DNA from: an uncultured Clostridia bacterium
GTDB taxonomy: Bacteria > Bacillota > Clostridia > Christensenellales > Borkfalkiaceae
Assembly: GCA_904419945.1 (NCBI GenBank)
Contig: CAJFTM010000049.1
Span: 1 to 37,415, forward strand
Direction of reading: 5' to 3'
Length of the DNA stretch: 37,415 bases
Positions within the stretch are counted from its first letter, which is position 1. Each line of letters opens with the position of its first letter. Under the pieces are notes generated by a model. That model was not told the origin of the DNA. It saw only the letters and a program-made list of their open reading frames with translations, and did no database searches. The position numbers and the translations under genes are program-made. This document shows positions 7,353-14,785 of this stretch, in pieces.

Positions 7353-7691
7353 TCACGCCGCGATTCCCCATACAGCCGGAAACTGCAGGATATAAAACAC
7401 GATCGAAAGGACCCCGAGAACGATCAAGCTGATTGCCGTCCATTTCTTCATCTTACTCTCCATCGAGCGCCCTTTATTCTTGCCAAAGAAGGTCTCGCTC
7501 GAACCGCCGAGAGCATCGATACCGGTCGAATTACCCGGTTGGAAAAGAACGATCACAATCGCCACGATCGCACTGATCGCCATCGCAACCAACAAAACAA
7601 TGCTGATTATTCTATAAAATAGTTCCAGTCCCTCCGAAGCAAACATTTCTAAAGGGACCAAAAGATTCATGATCGGCATCATCTCGTGCAT
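7353..7691 (-). CDS. secG: Preprotein translocase subunit SecG
   Basis: A 112-residue membrane protein, a small auxiliary subunit of the SecYEG channel. Two hydrophobic helices are visible (about residues 26-50 and 86-106), joined by the conserved loop VLFQPGNSTGIDALGGSSETFFGKNKG, which is the family signature. The ATG at 7691 has GGGAG about 8 nt upstream; the frame extends 15 nt further without support. A good promoter lies at 7728-7756 and a terminator follows at 7299-7337, so it can be a single-gene transcript. The position between gpmI and rnr is the classical Bacillota order. Confidence 0.93.
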   Translation of the reverse strand: MHEMMPIMNLLVPLEMFASEGLELFYRIISIVLLVAMAISAIVAIVIVLFQPGNSTGIDALGGSSETFFGKNKGRSMESKMKKWTAISLIVLGVLSIVFYILQFPAVWGIAA

Positions 7692-7727
7692 AAAACACTC
7701 TCCCAAAACAAAATCAATACTTTATTT

Positions 7728-7756
7728 AGTATACCATAGATAAAAAGATTTTTCAA
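7728..7756 (-). promoter_or_regulatory. Sigma-A promoter of secG
   Basis: Minus strand TTGAAA (7756-7751), a 17-nt spacer and TATACT (7733-7728), 37 nt before the secG start codon. Confidence 0.8.
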
Positions 7757-7805
7757 CTATTTTTGCCAAAAAATCTAAATAAATCGCCTAAAAAATTGAC
7801 ACTTT

Positions 7806-9344
7806 TTAACGAACGATGAGCGACTTGCCGGTCATTTCAACGGGAACGGCTATCCCCATCATATCCAGCAACGTCGGCGCAAGATCCGCTAACACACCGC
7901 CATCACGCAGCGCCGCGCCTTTAAGCGAATCATTGACCAAAACAACCGGAACAGGGTTCGTCGTATGCGCTGTAAACGGGGATCCATCCTCCGCAATCAT
8001 CTTATCGGCATTGCCGTGATCCGCCGTCAAAAGTGCTCCGCCCCCCATTTCTAAAATCTTTTTCAAAACGCGATCTACGCACTCATCGACGGTCGCGACA
8101 GCTTTCTCCGCCGCTTCCAAGACGCCGGTATGGCCAACCATATCACAGTTTGCATAGTTTAGGATCATCACATCATATTCGCCCGTCGAAAGCTGCTCAA
8201 GGACTTTATCAGTCACTTCGTAAGCACTCATTTCCGGTTTCAGATCATACGTCGCAACCTTTGGAGACGGGACGAGTACGCGCACCTCGTTCGCATTCGG
8301 AGCCTCAACGCCGCCGTTAAAGAAAAATGTTACATGAGCATATTTTTCCGTCTCAGCTATGCGCAGTTGCTTTTTACCCAAAGAAGCGAGATACTCGCCC
8401 AAAGTGTTTTTCAAGCTCTGCGGCTTAAACGCAATGTGTACATGCGTAAAAGTCGCGTCATACTGCGTAAAGCACACATAATACGGAGCAAGATAACCCG
8501 TCTTACGCTCAAAGCCGCTAAAATCCGGCTCCGTAAATGCACGAGTGATCTCCCGCGCACGATCCGGACGAAAATTGAAGAAGATCACGCTGTCCCCTTC
8601 TTCGACCAAGGCGACCGGTTTGCCCTTTTCTACAACATTGGTCGGAAGAATGAATTCATCCGTCACGTCTTTGCTATAAGACTCTTCGATCGCAAGCGCA
8701 GGATCTTCTGCGGCGATCCCATTGCCGAGCGTCAACATCTCATACGCCTTGACGACACGCTCCCAGCGATTGTCGCGATCCATTGCATAATAGCGGCCGC
8801 AAACAGAAGCGACTTTACCGATTCCGATCTTTTTCATTTCTGCCTGCAACGCACGGACAAAGCCCGCACCGGAAGTCGGGGAAACGTCGCGACCATCCAT
8901 AAAACAATGAACGTAAACCTGTTCCAAACCTTCTCTCTTGCACATATCGAGCAACGCATACAAATGCGTATTGTGACTATGCACCCCGCCATCAGAAAGC
9001 AATCCCCAAATGTGCAACTTTTTACTATTCTTTTTGGCGTTCTCCATCGCGCCTAACAGCGCTTCATTGCGAAAAAACTCACCCTCCTGAATCTCTTTCG
9101 TAATTTTCGTCAATTCCTGATATACGATACGTCCGGCACCCATATTCAAATGTCCGACTTCCGAATTGCCCATTTGCCCATCCGGCAAACCGACACTCAT
9201 ACCACTCGCACCCAACTGAGAAGACGGATATTCCTTGGCATAACGGCGCACATTCGGGCTGCCTTCCAAAGCGATCGCATTTCCTTTGGTCTCAGCGCTG
9301 AGGCCATAACCATCCATAATGATAATCGCATACGGTTTTTTCAT
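7806..9344 (-). CDS. gpmI: 2,3-bisphosphoglycerate-independent phosphoglycerate mutase
   Basis: A 512-residue cofactor-independent phosphoglycerate mutase that interconverts 3- and 2-phosphoglycerate using a phosphoserine intermediate and two metal ions. It begins MKKPYAIIIMDGYG, with the first metal-binding Asp. The nucleophilic Ser is in GQMGNSEVGHLNMGAGR (about residues 56-72), and LLTADHGNADKM near residue 445 carries the other metal ligands. Length matches the usual ~510. The ATG at 9344 starts exactly at the family N-terminus with AGAGG upstream; two more upstream Met codons (9362, 9416) add non-conserved residues. A strong promoter lies at 9384-9412. No convincing terminator is seen in the 114 nt before secG. 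Confidence 0.96.
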   Translation of the reverse strand: MKKPYAIIIMDGYGLSAETKGNAIALEGSPNVRRYAKEYPSSQLGASGMSVGLPDGQMGNSEVGHLNMGAGRIVYQELTKITKEIQEGEFFRNEALLGAMENAKKNSKKLHIWGLLSDGGVHSHNTHLYALLDMCKREGLEQVYVHCFMDGRDVSPTSGAGFVRALQAEMKKIGIGKVASVCGRYYAMDRDNRWERVVKAYEMLTLGNGIAAEDPALAIEESYSKDVTDEFILPTNVVEKGKPVALVEEGDSVIFFNFRPDRAREITRAFTEPDFSGFERKTGYLAPYYVCFTQYDATFTHVHIAFKPQSLKNTLGEYLASLGKKQLRIAETEKYAHVTFFFNGGVEAPNANEVRVLVPSPKVATYDLKPEMSAYEVTDKVLEQLSTGEYDVMILNYANCDMVGHTGVLEAAEKAVATVDECVDRVLKKILEMGGGALLTADHGNADKMIAEDGSPFTAHTTNPVPVVLVNDSLKGAALRDGGVLADLAPTLLDMMGIAVPVEMTGKSLIVR

Positions 9345-9383
9345 ACGATAGAAACCTCTCATACATTCTTTTTTTCGTACAAC

Positions 9384-9412
9384 ATTATATCGCATTTTTA
9401 AAAAATTGGCAA
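9384..9412 (-). promoter_or_regulatory. Sigma-A promoter of gpmI
   Basis: Minus strand TTGCCA (9412-9407), a 17-nt spacer and TATAAT (9389-9384), 39 nt before the gpmI start codon. Confidence 0.8.
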
Positions 9413-9581
9413 GCACGCAAATATACCATTTTCAATTTTTTATACCGCCAATTCCAACCCCAAAAGCAATTGCTTTATTTTAATTGCAGTTCGAAAACGT
9501 TATTATCCCCAGCATAAAATAATCAACATTTTTTATATAATTGTACGGGAATAAATATTGCATTATCAAATCACGCTTCGC
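9413..9581. other. AT-rich intergenic stretch without a gene
   Basis: Between the gpmI promoter and the XRE-gene promoter. I see no open frame with a ribosome site and no strong hairpin. Short palindromic words such as GCAATTGC near 9468 occur but are not convincing as operators. Confidence 0.4.
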
Positions 9582-9610
9582 TTGACAATATACACAAAAA
9601 ATGTTAGTAT
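9582..9610 (+). promoter_or_regulatory. Sigma-A promoter upstream of the XRE regulator
   Basis: TTGACA (9582-9587), a 17-nt spacer and TAGTAT (9605-9610). Transcription would begin about 200 nt before the XRE start codon, leaving a long untranslated leader (about 9617-9818) in which I see no gene and no strong structure, although an 8-bp palindrome AGTATACT lies near 9711. Confidence 0.65.
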
Positions 9611-9818
9611 GAAACAAAAGAATAATTGAAATAATATAGACATTATACTTGTGTTTTTAATATGGGGTATGTAGTAAAACATTTGATGGCGGATAATATC
9701 ATGCTCGCATTAGTATACTGATCCACCGTAAAATGCAATTTTTCTCCTTTCTACAGATCCCGGTGTATTAAAATGCTCTCGCATCTTAAAATTTAGCGCA
9801 TCGGATGGATACAATGTT

Positions 9819-10145
9819 ATGTTTGCAAAAATTTTGAAAACTCTGCGCAAAGAAAACGACACAACCCAATGCGAACTGGCTGAAAGACTTGGCGTCAAGC
9901 AATCGACCGTCAGCAGCTGGGAAATTGGTCGTTCTCGCCCGACTTTTGAACAGGTCATCGAAATTTCGAATATTTTTAATACGTCGACCGATTACCTGCT
10001 CGGAAAAGCCGACAATGACAACAACTATGTCTATACAGATAACAAGACCCTGCAAAATTTCTATGTTGATTTCAGCAAACTGTCCAAAGCAGAACAGACA
10101 TTTATTGTCAAGGCCATTCATTCATACGTTGACAATAAAAACTAA
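9819..10145 (+). CDS. XRE-family helix-turn-helix transcriptional regulator
   Basis: A 108-residue DNA-binding protein. Residues 5-60 form a Cro/C1-type helix-turn-helix: LRKENDTTQCELAERLGVKQ, then STVSSWEIGRSRPTFEQVIEI and the closing DYLLGKAD segment. The remaining 45 residues are a short polar C-terminal part (FSKLSKAEQTFIVKAIHSY) probably used for dimerisation. This is the only plus-strand gene among the glycolytic genes and lies between tpiA and gpmI. It has its own promoter at 9582-9610 and shares a bidirectional terminator with tpiA. The ribosome site is weak (GGATGGAT, loosely spaced). Target genes are unknown; the glycolytic neighbours are candidates by position only. Confidence 0.85.
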   Translation: MFAKILKTLRKENDTTQCELAERLGVKQSTVSSWEIGRSRPTFEQVIEISNIFNTSTDYLLGKADNDNNYVYTDNKTLQNFYVDFSKLSKAEQTFIVKAIHSYVDNKN

Positions 10146-10173
10146 ATTTCTATTTTGACCAATTTAATGAACC

Positions 10174-10209
10174 AAAAACAGCCCGCAATCATTATTGCGG
10201 GCTGTTTTT
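10174..10209. terminator. Bidirectional terminator between the XRE gene and tpiA
   Basis: A perfect 16-bp stem (10174-10189 with 10194-10209) with a 4-nt loop. The A-run on one side and T-run on the other make it functional in both directions, ending the plus-strand XRE gene and the minus-strand tpiA. Confidence 0.93.
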
Positions 10210-10229
10210 GTCCTTATTATTTATTTAAA

Positions 10230-10976
10230 TCACTTATTATAATGAACAATGACGGAAAAATCCTCCGCTTTGAGCGATGCACCGCCAATCAAACCGCCGT
10301 CGATCTCGGGCATAGCCATAAGTTCCTTACAATTTTTAGCATTCATACTGCCACCGTATTGAATGCGCACCTTTTCTGCACATTTCGGGCAGAAAACTTC
10401 TGCACACGTCTTACGAATAAAACCGATCGTTTCGTTTGCCTGTTCGGCCGTTGCCGTCTTGCCGGTACCGATCGCCCAAATCGGTTCATAAGCAATGACG
10501 ATTTTCGAAATATCGTCTACCCCTTTGAATCCTTCACGGATCTGAACATCGAGAACAGCTTCCGTCTTACCGGTCTCTCTTTCCTCGAGGCTCTCACCGA
10601 TGCAGACAATGGGCGTCAGCCCGGCCGCAAGTGCCGCATGCATACGCTTGTTGACTGTTTCGTCCGTCTCACCAAAATACTGACGGCGCTCGCTGTGACC
10701 GATTATGACATATTCGACGCCGTACTCTTTGAGCATCGCCGCAGAGATCTCGCCGGTATATGCACCTTTTTCCGCAAAGTGAACGTTCTGTGCCCCGAGG
10801 TGTATATTGCTCCCCTTCAGAGCCTCCGCAACCGCCGGGATATCGATAAACGGAACACAGACGACGACATCGCATTCCGCGTCACTGACCAACGGCTTGA
10901 TGGCCTCGACGAGGCGAACGCCCTCCGATGCCGTATTATTCATCTTCCAGTTTCCTGCAATAATAGCTTTACGCAT
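10230..10976 (-). CDS. tpiA: Triosephosphate isomerase
   Basis: A 248-residue TIM-barrel enzyme interconverting dihydroxyacetone phosphate and glyceraldehyde 3-phosphate. It begins [13 protein letters not shown] with the substrate-binding Asn and Lys, carries the catalytic His in VIIGHSERR, the catalytic Glu in [17 protein letters not shown] (which also includes the flexible loop) and the phosphate-binding YGGSMNAKN and GGLIGGASL segments. Length is standard. The frame runs on to 11060 but that stretch is the pgk-tpiA intergenic hairpin, so the ATG at 10976 is chosen, with GGAG 11 nt upstream. There is no room for a separate promoter between the upstream hairpin and the start codon. Confidence 0.97.
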   Translation of the reverse strand: MRKAIIAGNWKMNNTASEGVRLVEAIKPLVSDAECDVVVCVPFIDIPAVAEALKGSNIHLGAQNVHFAEKGAYTGEISAAMLKEYGVEYVIIGHSERRQYFGETDETVNKRMHAALAAGLTPIVCIGESLEERETGKTEAVLDVQIREGFKGVDDISKIVIAYEPIWAIGTGKTATAEQANETIGFIRKTCAEVFCPKCAEKVRIQYGGSMNAKNCKELMAMPEIDGGLIGGASLKAEDFSVIVHYNK

Positions 10977-10995
10977 AACTTTTCGTTCTCCGTTC

Positions 10996-11049
10996 AAAAA
11001 AATAGGTGCGATCTTTACCGCAGTATAAAACAAAGCGGTAAAGATCGCA
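10996..11049 (-). terminator. Terminator-like hairpin between pgk and tpiA
   Basis: A perfect 15-bp stem (11035-11049 with 11007-11021) with a 13-nt loop, followed on the minus strand by CCTATTTTTTT. It has the form of an intrinsic terminator yet lies inside the pgk-tpiA pair, only 20 nt before the tpiA start, so it may set a lower level of tpiA transcription or act as a processing and stability element. Confidence 0.8.
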
Positions 11050-11060
11050 TTCCCGTTCAA

Positions 11061-12380
11061 TTAGTCTTTGTCATTCAGGCATGCAATGCCGGGAAGCACC
11101 TTGCCTTCCATCAACTCGAGAGAAGCTCCGCCACCGGTCGAGATGTGCGTCATCTTATCGGCAAACCCAAGCTGCTGCACGGCCGCCGCACTGTCGCCTC
11201 CGCCAATGATCGTCGTTGCATCCTTCGCATCCGCCATTGCCTGCGCAATTGCGATCGTACCTTTTGCGAGAATAGGATTTTCGAATACACCCATCGGGCC
11301 GTTCCAAACAACCGTCTTCGCGCCCTTGATTGCATCCGCGAAAATCTTGCGGGTCTCCTCACCGATGTCAAGGCCTTCCATATCGGCAGGGATCTCGCTA
11401 ACCTTTACAGTCTTCACTTCGATCTGCGCGTCGATCGGATTCGGGAATTCTGCAGCAACGACGGTATCCACCGGCAAGAGCAACTTTTTGCCCATATCTT
11501 TTGCCTTTTGGATCATGTCTTTGCAATAACCGATCTTCTCGTCATCCACGAGCGACTTACCGATCTCATATCCTTCAGACTTCAAGAACGTATACGCCAT
11601 GCCACCGCCGATGATCAGTGTATCGCATTTATTGAGCAGATTGGAAATGACGTTGAGTTTATCCGCGACTTTTGCGCCGCCGAGAACAGCGACAAACGGA
11701 TGCACAGGGTGATCAAGACTGTCTGCCATGACCTCCAATTCTTTTTGAATGAGGAAACCGCAAACGGCTGTTTTAACCAATCCGTATTCCACGATCGCCG
11801 CGGTCGATGCATGCGAACGATGCGCCGTACCAAAAGCATCGTTAACGTAAATATCGCAGTAAGAAGCGAGCTTCTTGCAGAACTCGAGATCTCTCCCCTC
11901 TTCCCCTGCATAAAAGCGCAAATTTTCAAGCAAGACGCACTCTCCCTCTTTCAGAGCAGCAACTTTGCTTTCAGCATCCGGACCTGCAGCATCGACTGCA
12001 AATGTCACTTTATTGTCGAGCAACTGATTCAGTCTGTCTGCAACCGGCTTCAAAGTAAATTTAACGGGATCGTTCTTCTTCGCTTTGGCGATATATTCTT
12101 CCGTCGCCGCGGCCTGTTCATCCGCCGGGAGAGCCTCAACGGCCTTTTTCTCCTTCTTGTTGAGCTTGACCTTCGCATCAAAAATATTGTGCGGTTTACC
12201 CATATGCGAGCAAAGCACGATTTTCGCATTGTGCTCCATCAAATATTTGATGGTAGGAAGCGCGCCCATAATACGATTTTCATCCGTGATCTTGCCGTCC
12301 TTCATCGGGACATTGAAATCACAGCGCACGAGAACGCGCTTGCCGTTGACGTCAACATCGGTGACAGACTTTTTGTTCAT
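11061..12380 (-). CDS. pgk: Phosphoglycerate kinase
   Basis: A 439-residue glycolytic kinase that makes ATP from 1,3-bisphosphoglycerate and ADP. The N-terminal signature [16 protein letters not shown] (about 17-32), [11 protein letters not shown], the [17 protein letters not shown] region, and the C-terminal nucleotide-binding [11 protein letters not shown] and GGGDSAAAV segments are all present. It is about 40 residues longer than the common ~395. The extra length lies at about residues 66-107, a lysine- and alanine-rich stretch after SHMGKPHN. Start at 12380 has AAGGAG 8 nt upstream and matches the family N-terminus; the frame upstream to 12569 crosses the promoter and is not coding. tpiA follows in the same orientation. 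Confidence 0.96.
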   Translation of the reverse strand: MNKKSVTDVDVNGKRVLVRCDFNVPMKDGKITDENRIMGALPTIKYLMEHNAKIVLCSHMGKPHNIFDAKVKLNKKEKKAVEALPADEQAAATEEYIAKAKKNDPVKFTLKPVADRLNQLLDNKVTFAVDAAGPDAESKVAALKEGECVLLENLRFYAGEEGRDLEFCKKLASYCDIYVNDAFGTAHRSHASTAAIVEYGLVKTAVCGFLIQKELEVMADSLDHPVHPFVAVLGGAKVADKLNVISNLLNKCDTLIIGGGMAYTFLKSEGYEIGKSLVDDEKIGYCKDMIQKAKDMGKKLLLPVDTVVAAEFPNPIDAQIEVKTVKVSEIPADMEGLDIGEETRKIFADAIKGAKTVVWNGPMGVFENPILAKGTIAIAQAMADAKDATTIIGGGDSAAAVQQLGFADKMTHISTGGGASLELMEGKVLPGIACLNDKD

Positions 12381-12417
12381 TGCAATATCTCCTTGTTTGG
12401 ATTTATTTCCATTTACT

Positions 12418-12446
12418 ATGATATACTTTTTTCCGACTTTTGTCAA
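12418..12446 (-). promoter_or_regulatory. Sigma-A promoter of pgk
   Basis: Minus strand TTGACA (12446-12441), a 17-nt spacer and TATCAT (12423-12418), 37 nt before the pgk start. Confidence 0.75.
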
Positions 12447-12463
12447 GAAAAAAGAAAATTTTC

Positions 12464-12477
12464 CGGCAGACATGCCG
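12464..12477 (-). terminator. Weak possible terminator of trmL
   Basis: A short CGGCA/TGCCG stem with a 4-nt loop, followed on the minus strand by GAAAATTTTCTTTTTTC. It lies 10 nt after the trmL stop. The stem is only 5 bp, so this call is tentative. Confidence 0.35.
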
Positions 12478-12487
12478 AGCATTTTCT

Positions 12488-12997
12488 CTATTTTTTTATT
12501 TTTGTTTCCGTTACAGCAGAAGACAAGCACCCTTTCCGCCGCGCATCGATATAACCGCACTGTCTCCAAGCCTCATAGACCGCGACCGCAACAGAATTTG
12601 CCAAATTTAGTGAACGGATCCCGTCCAACATCGGCAGTCTCACACAGTTTTCATAATGCGCGGCGAGCAACGTCTCCGGCAGGCCTTTTGTCTCCTTTCC
12701 GAATACAAGGAAATCCCCCTCCTGATAGGAAATATCACTGTGCGTCTTTGCTGCCTTTGTGGTAAAAAAATAAAAACGGGCCGTTGGGAATGTTAAAAAA
12801 ATCTCCTCGATATGATCATAAAAAGCAATATCGACAAAGTCCCAATAATCTAATCCGGCACGCTTCAGATACTTGTCCGAAACCTCAAAGCCAAATGGTC
12901 GCACGAGGTGCAGCCGACTTCCCGTAGCTGCGCAGGTTCGTACGATATTGCCTGTATTTTGCGGAATTTCCGGCTCGACCAATACAATATTGAACAA
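12488..12997 (-). CDS. trmL: tRNA (cytidine/uridine-34-2'-O)-methyltransferase TrmL
   Basis: A 169-residue SPOUT-class methyltransferase that methylates the ribose of the wobble nucleotide in certain leucine tRNAs. The family N-terminus [17 protein letters not shown], the RPFGFE and LDYWD segments, the [10 protein letters not shown] loop and the knot-forming [23 protein letters not shown] motif are all present. Translation is placed at TTG 12997, which has GGAGGA 6 nt upstream and gives the start seen in TrmL proteins. An ATG at 13018 would add seven residues but has only a weak AGGA. It is followed by pgk on the same strand. A divergent plus-strand promoter lies just upstream. Confidence 0.9.
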   Translation of the reverse strand: MFNIVLVEPEIPQNTGNIVRTCAATGSRLHLVRPFGFEVSDKYLKRAGLDYWDFVDIAFYDHIEEIFLTFPTARFYFFTTKAAKTHSDISYQEGDFLVFGKETKGLPETLLAAHYENCVRLPMLDGIRSLNLANSVAVAVYEAWRQCGYIDARRKGCLSSAVTETKIKK

Positions 12998-13076
12998 AAT
13001 TCTTCCTCCATCGGACATTATCGTCCTGCAATTAAAATAAGGGCAAGCGCTGCCGTTCTCAAAAATAAAAAAATGC

Positions 13077-13105
13077 TTGACTTATATTCAAAAAACAAGT
13101 ATAAT
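13077..13105 (+). promoter_or_regulatory. Orphan sigma-A promoter (divergent from trmL)
   Basis: TTGACT (13077-13082), a 17-nt spacer and TATAAT (13100-13105). No plus-strand protein gene follows. It leads to a terminator at 13187-13222, so it may drive a small RNA. Its -10 region is overlapped by an 8-bp inverted repeat. Confidence 0.75.
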
Positions 13106-13120
13106 AATCATGACTTGTTT
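13093..13120. promoter_or_regulatory. Inverted repeat over the -10 region, possible operator
   Basis: AAACAAGT (13093-13100) and ACTTGTTT (13113-13120), perfect 8-bp arms 12 nt apart, spanning the -10 box and predicted start of the orphan plus-strand promoter. A minus-strand TATACT lies in the same place with a TTGTAT 18 nt upstream, so a regulator bound here could affect both directions. Operator function is inference. Confidence 0.45.
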
Positions 13121-13230
13121 AATACAAGGTTAGCCTTTTAAATTTTGACCACACTCACTACCCATATTTTTTCTCATTTGTTTTAGGAGGACGGCACGCC
13201 GTGAGGCGAGCCGTCCTCTTATTTTCCCTA
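13112..13230 (+). ncRNA. Putative small RNA between trmL and scpB
   Basis: Bounded by a good promoter (13077-13105) and a strong terminator (13187-13222), giving a transcript of about 110-120 nt. The 5' end can fold CTTGT/ACAAG (13114-13118 with 13124-13128). The middle is an unstructured, C- and A-rich then U-rich stretch, and the 3' end is the terminator hairpin, whose ascending arm begins with AGGAGG. There is no ATG-initiated frame with a ribosome site; a GTG frame starting in the hairpin runs antisense into scpB and is not credible. The class is not recognised. Confidence 0.5.
13187..13222 (+). terminator. Terminator of the putative small RNA
   Basis: A stem GAGGACGGC/GCCGTCCTC (13187-13195 with 13210-13218) is capped by an inner CGCC/GGCG stem with a GTGA loop and one A-A mismatch, and followed by TTATTTT. 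The T-rich side is rightward. It may also help to stop leftward transcription of scpB, but that flank is poorer in T. Confidence 0.75.
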
Positions 13231-13299
13231 TTTCTTATACAAAAATTTAAATTTAATTTTCCCCTTCCTGTTCAACCGTTCCCGAATTTATCCACATAT

Positions 13300-14019
13300 T
13301 TACTCGATTTTGATGATATCATTCACATCCAAATCGCGCAAAAATTCGGGGAGATCTCCATCCTCTTCCATTGCGTCGTCCGCCTTTTCTTTCTGCATGT
13401 CGGCCTTTCCCGAATCTGCCGCCGCATCCTGCTCTTTCTCCGCATAAACATTATCGGCATATAGATACGAATCCGGTTCATCCCCGCGGAGTTTGGAAAT
13501 ACTCTCCATCAATTCATCGTAATCGGGCAAATCTTCGATACTGTTCAACCGAAAACGTTTGAGAAAGTTATCCGTCGTTCCGTACAAAATGGGCCTTCCT
13601 ACGGCATCCTTCCGCCCCACCGGCTCGATCATCTGCAAATCCAGCAAAGTATGGATCGCATAATCACAATTAAGGCCGCGCAGTTCCTCCAGTTCACCCT
13701 TTGTGATCGGCTGTTTGTATGCGATGATCGCCGAACACTCGAGGATCGTTTTCGTAAACTCCCTCTCCTTGATCGGGTTGAGTACGGAAGAGACGTAATC
13801 CTTATAATCCGGATTGCTGGAAAGTTGCAGTTTTTTGTTGAAGGACAGCAACCGAATCCCCCCGCTCTCGCCATACCGCGCCCGCAGTTCTTCCGATGCT
13901 TTGCGCACGTCATCCTCTGCGATGCCCAGTTTTTCAGCAATTACAGCAACAGGGACAGGATTCCCTGCCGCAAAAAGGATGCTCTCCAAAATATTACTCA
14001 AGTTCTTCAAATTCTCCAA
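13300..14019 (-). CDS. scpB: Segregation and condensation protein B
   Basis: A 239-residue ScpB, a kleisin-associated winged-helix protein of the SMC-ScpAB chromosome condensation complex. The first winged helix begins at ILESILFAAGNPVPVAVIAEKLG; the family motif SAIIAYKQPITKGELEELRGLNCDYAIHTLL is clear near residues 115-145, followed by VGRKDAVGRPILYGTTDNFLKRF. The C-terminal ~60 residues are acidic and low in complexity. Translation probably starts at TTG 14019, with AGGAGG exactly 6 nt upstream and the typical N-terminus; an ATG at 14037 lacks a ribosome site. The gene overlaps the end of scpA by 26 nt, indicating coupled translation. Confidence 0.93.
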   Translation of the reverse strand: MENLKNLSNILESILFAAGNPVPVAVIAEKLGIAEDDVRKASEELRARYGESGGIRLLSFNKKLQLSSNPDYKDYVSSVLNPIKEREFTKTILECSAIIAYKQPITKGELEELRGLNCDYAIHTLLDLQMIEPVGRKDAVGRPILYGTTDNFLKRFRLNSIEDLPDYDELMESISKLRGDEPDSYLYADNVYAEKEQDAAADSGKADMQKEKADDAMEEDGDLPEFLRDLDVNDIIKIE

Positions 14020-14785
14020 AAGACCCCTCCTCGCCATGATCCGGATTATAACGAATGACGATGCGCCCGAAAGTATCCGCCTGCTCTGCCTTGACAAACT
14101 GGTGTTTCAAGAGCTCCAGCAGCGCCTGAAATGTCGTAATGATCTCGCTCTTACCCGCATGCTGTGAAAATAAATCTTCGAAACAGACATCGCCCTGCTC
14201 TTCCACCGTGCGACAAATATACGAAGCGCGATCCGGAATCGTATAAATTTCTTTGGGGATCTCGCGCTGCATGGTTTCATCTTTGCGCTGTGCTTCGCGG
14301 CGAAGCATAAGCTCTGTAAATGCCTTTAAAAGCCCATCCAAATTGAGATCTCTATAAACGATCTTTGCTTCCCCGACATTTTTATCCGGCGGCTTAAAAT
14401 AAAATCCCAGAGTCTCCCTCTCTTTTAGTTTGGCGCTCTCTTCTTTGAGCATTTTATATTCTTCCAGCGCACGAATCAGTACAGCCTCGCCATCCTCTTC
14501 GTCCGGCTCCGGCTCCACCATTGCCGGGACAAGGCTCTTCGACTTGATCTCCAAAATAGCCGAGGCAATGGCGAGATACTCACTCGCCTTATCGATATCG
14601 ATATAGGGAAGACCGTTCATATAATCGAGAAATTGCTCCGTTACCTTCGAAACGAAGATATCTTTGATTTCGACTTTTTCTTGTTTGATCAAAAAGAGCA
14701 ATAAATCGAGAGGCCCTTCAAAATTATCTAAAACAGTCGTATAATCGACGACCGATTCGAAATTTTTTACAGCTTCATTAGGCAT
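13994..14785 (-). CDS. scpA: Segregation and condensation protein A
   Basis: A 263-residue ScpA kleisin, which bridges the two SMC heads. The N-terminal helical domain contains the hallmark FEGPLDLLLFLIKQEKVEI (about 22-40) and the EYLAIASAILEIKSKSLVP helix (about 69-87). The middle is charged and helical, and the C-terminal winged helix is around residues 185-255. The ATG at 14785 overlaps the stop of the upstream S2P-type protease by 8 nt, and the ribosome site is distant, so translation is probably coupled. scpB follows with a 26-nt overlap. All three genes should be one transcript from the promoter at 15516-15544. Confidence 0.95.
   Translation of the reverse strand: MPNEAVKNFESVVDYTTVLDNFEGPLDLLLFLIKQEKVEIKDIFVSKVTEQFLDYMNGLPYIDIDKASEYLAIASAILEIKSKSLVPAMVEPEPDEEDGEAVLIRALEEYKMLKEESAKLKERETLGFYFKPPDKNVGEAKIVYRDLNLDGLLKAFTELMLRREAQRKDETMQREIPKEIYTIPDRASYICRTVEEQGDVCFEDLFSQHAGKSEIITTFQALLELLKHQFVKAEQADTFGRIVIRYNPDHGEEGSFGEFEELE

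Noticed and set aside
8334-9056. A 240-codon plus-strand frame opposite gpmI
   Set aside because: Antisense shadow of a gene with complete family motifs on the minus strand.
10155-12554. A 799-codon plus-strand open frame
   Set aside because: It is antisense to tpiA and pgk, has no ribosome site or recognisable domain, and arises from codon bias of the real genes.
13201-13464. GTG-initiated plus-strand frame with AGGAGG upstream and a hydrophobic start
   Set aside because: The apparent ribosome site is the ascending arm of a strong terminator hairpin, the frame crosses its T-rich tail and runs antisense into scpB.
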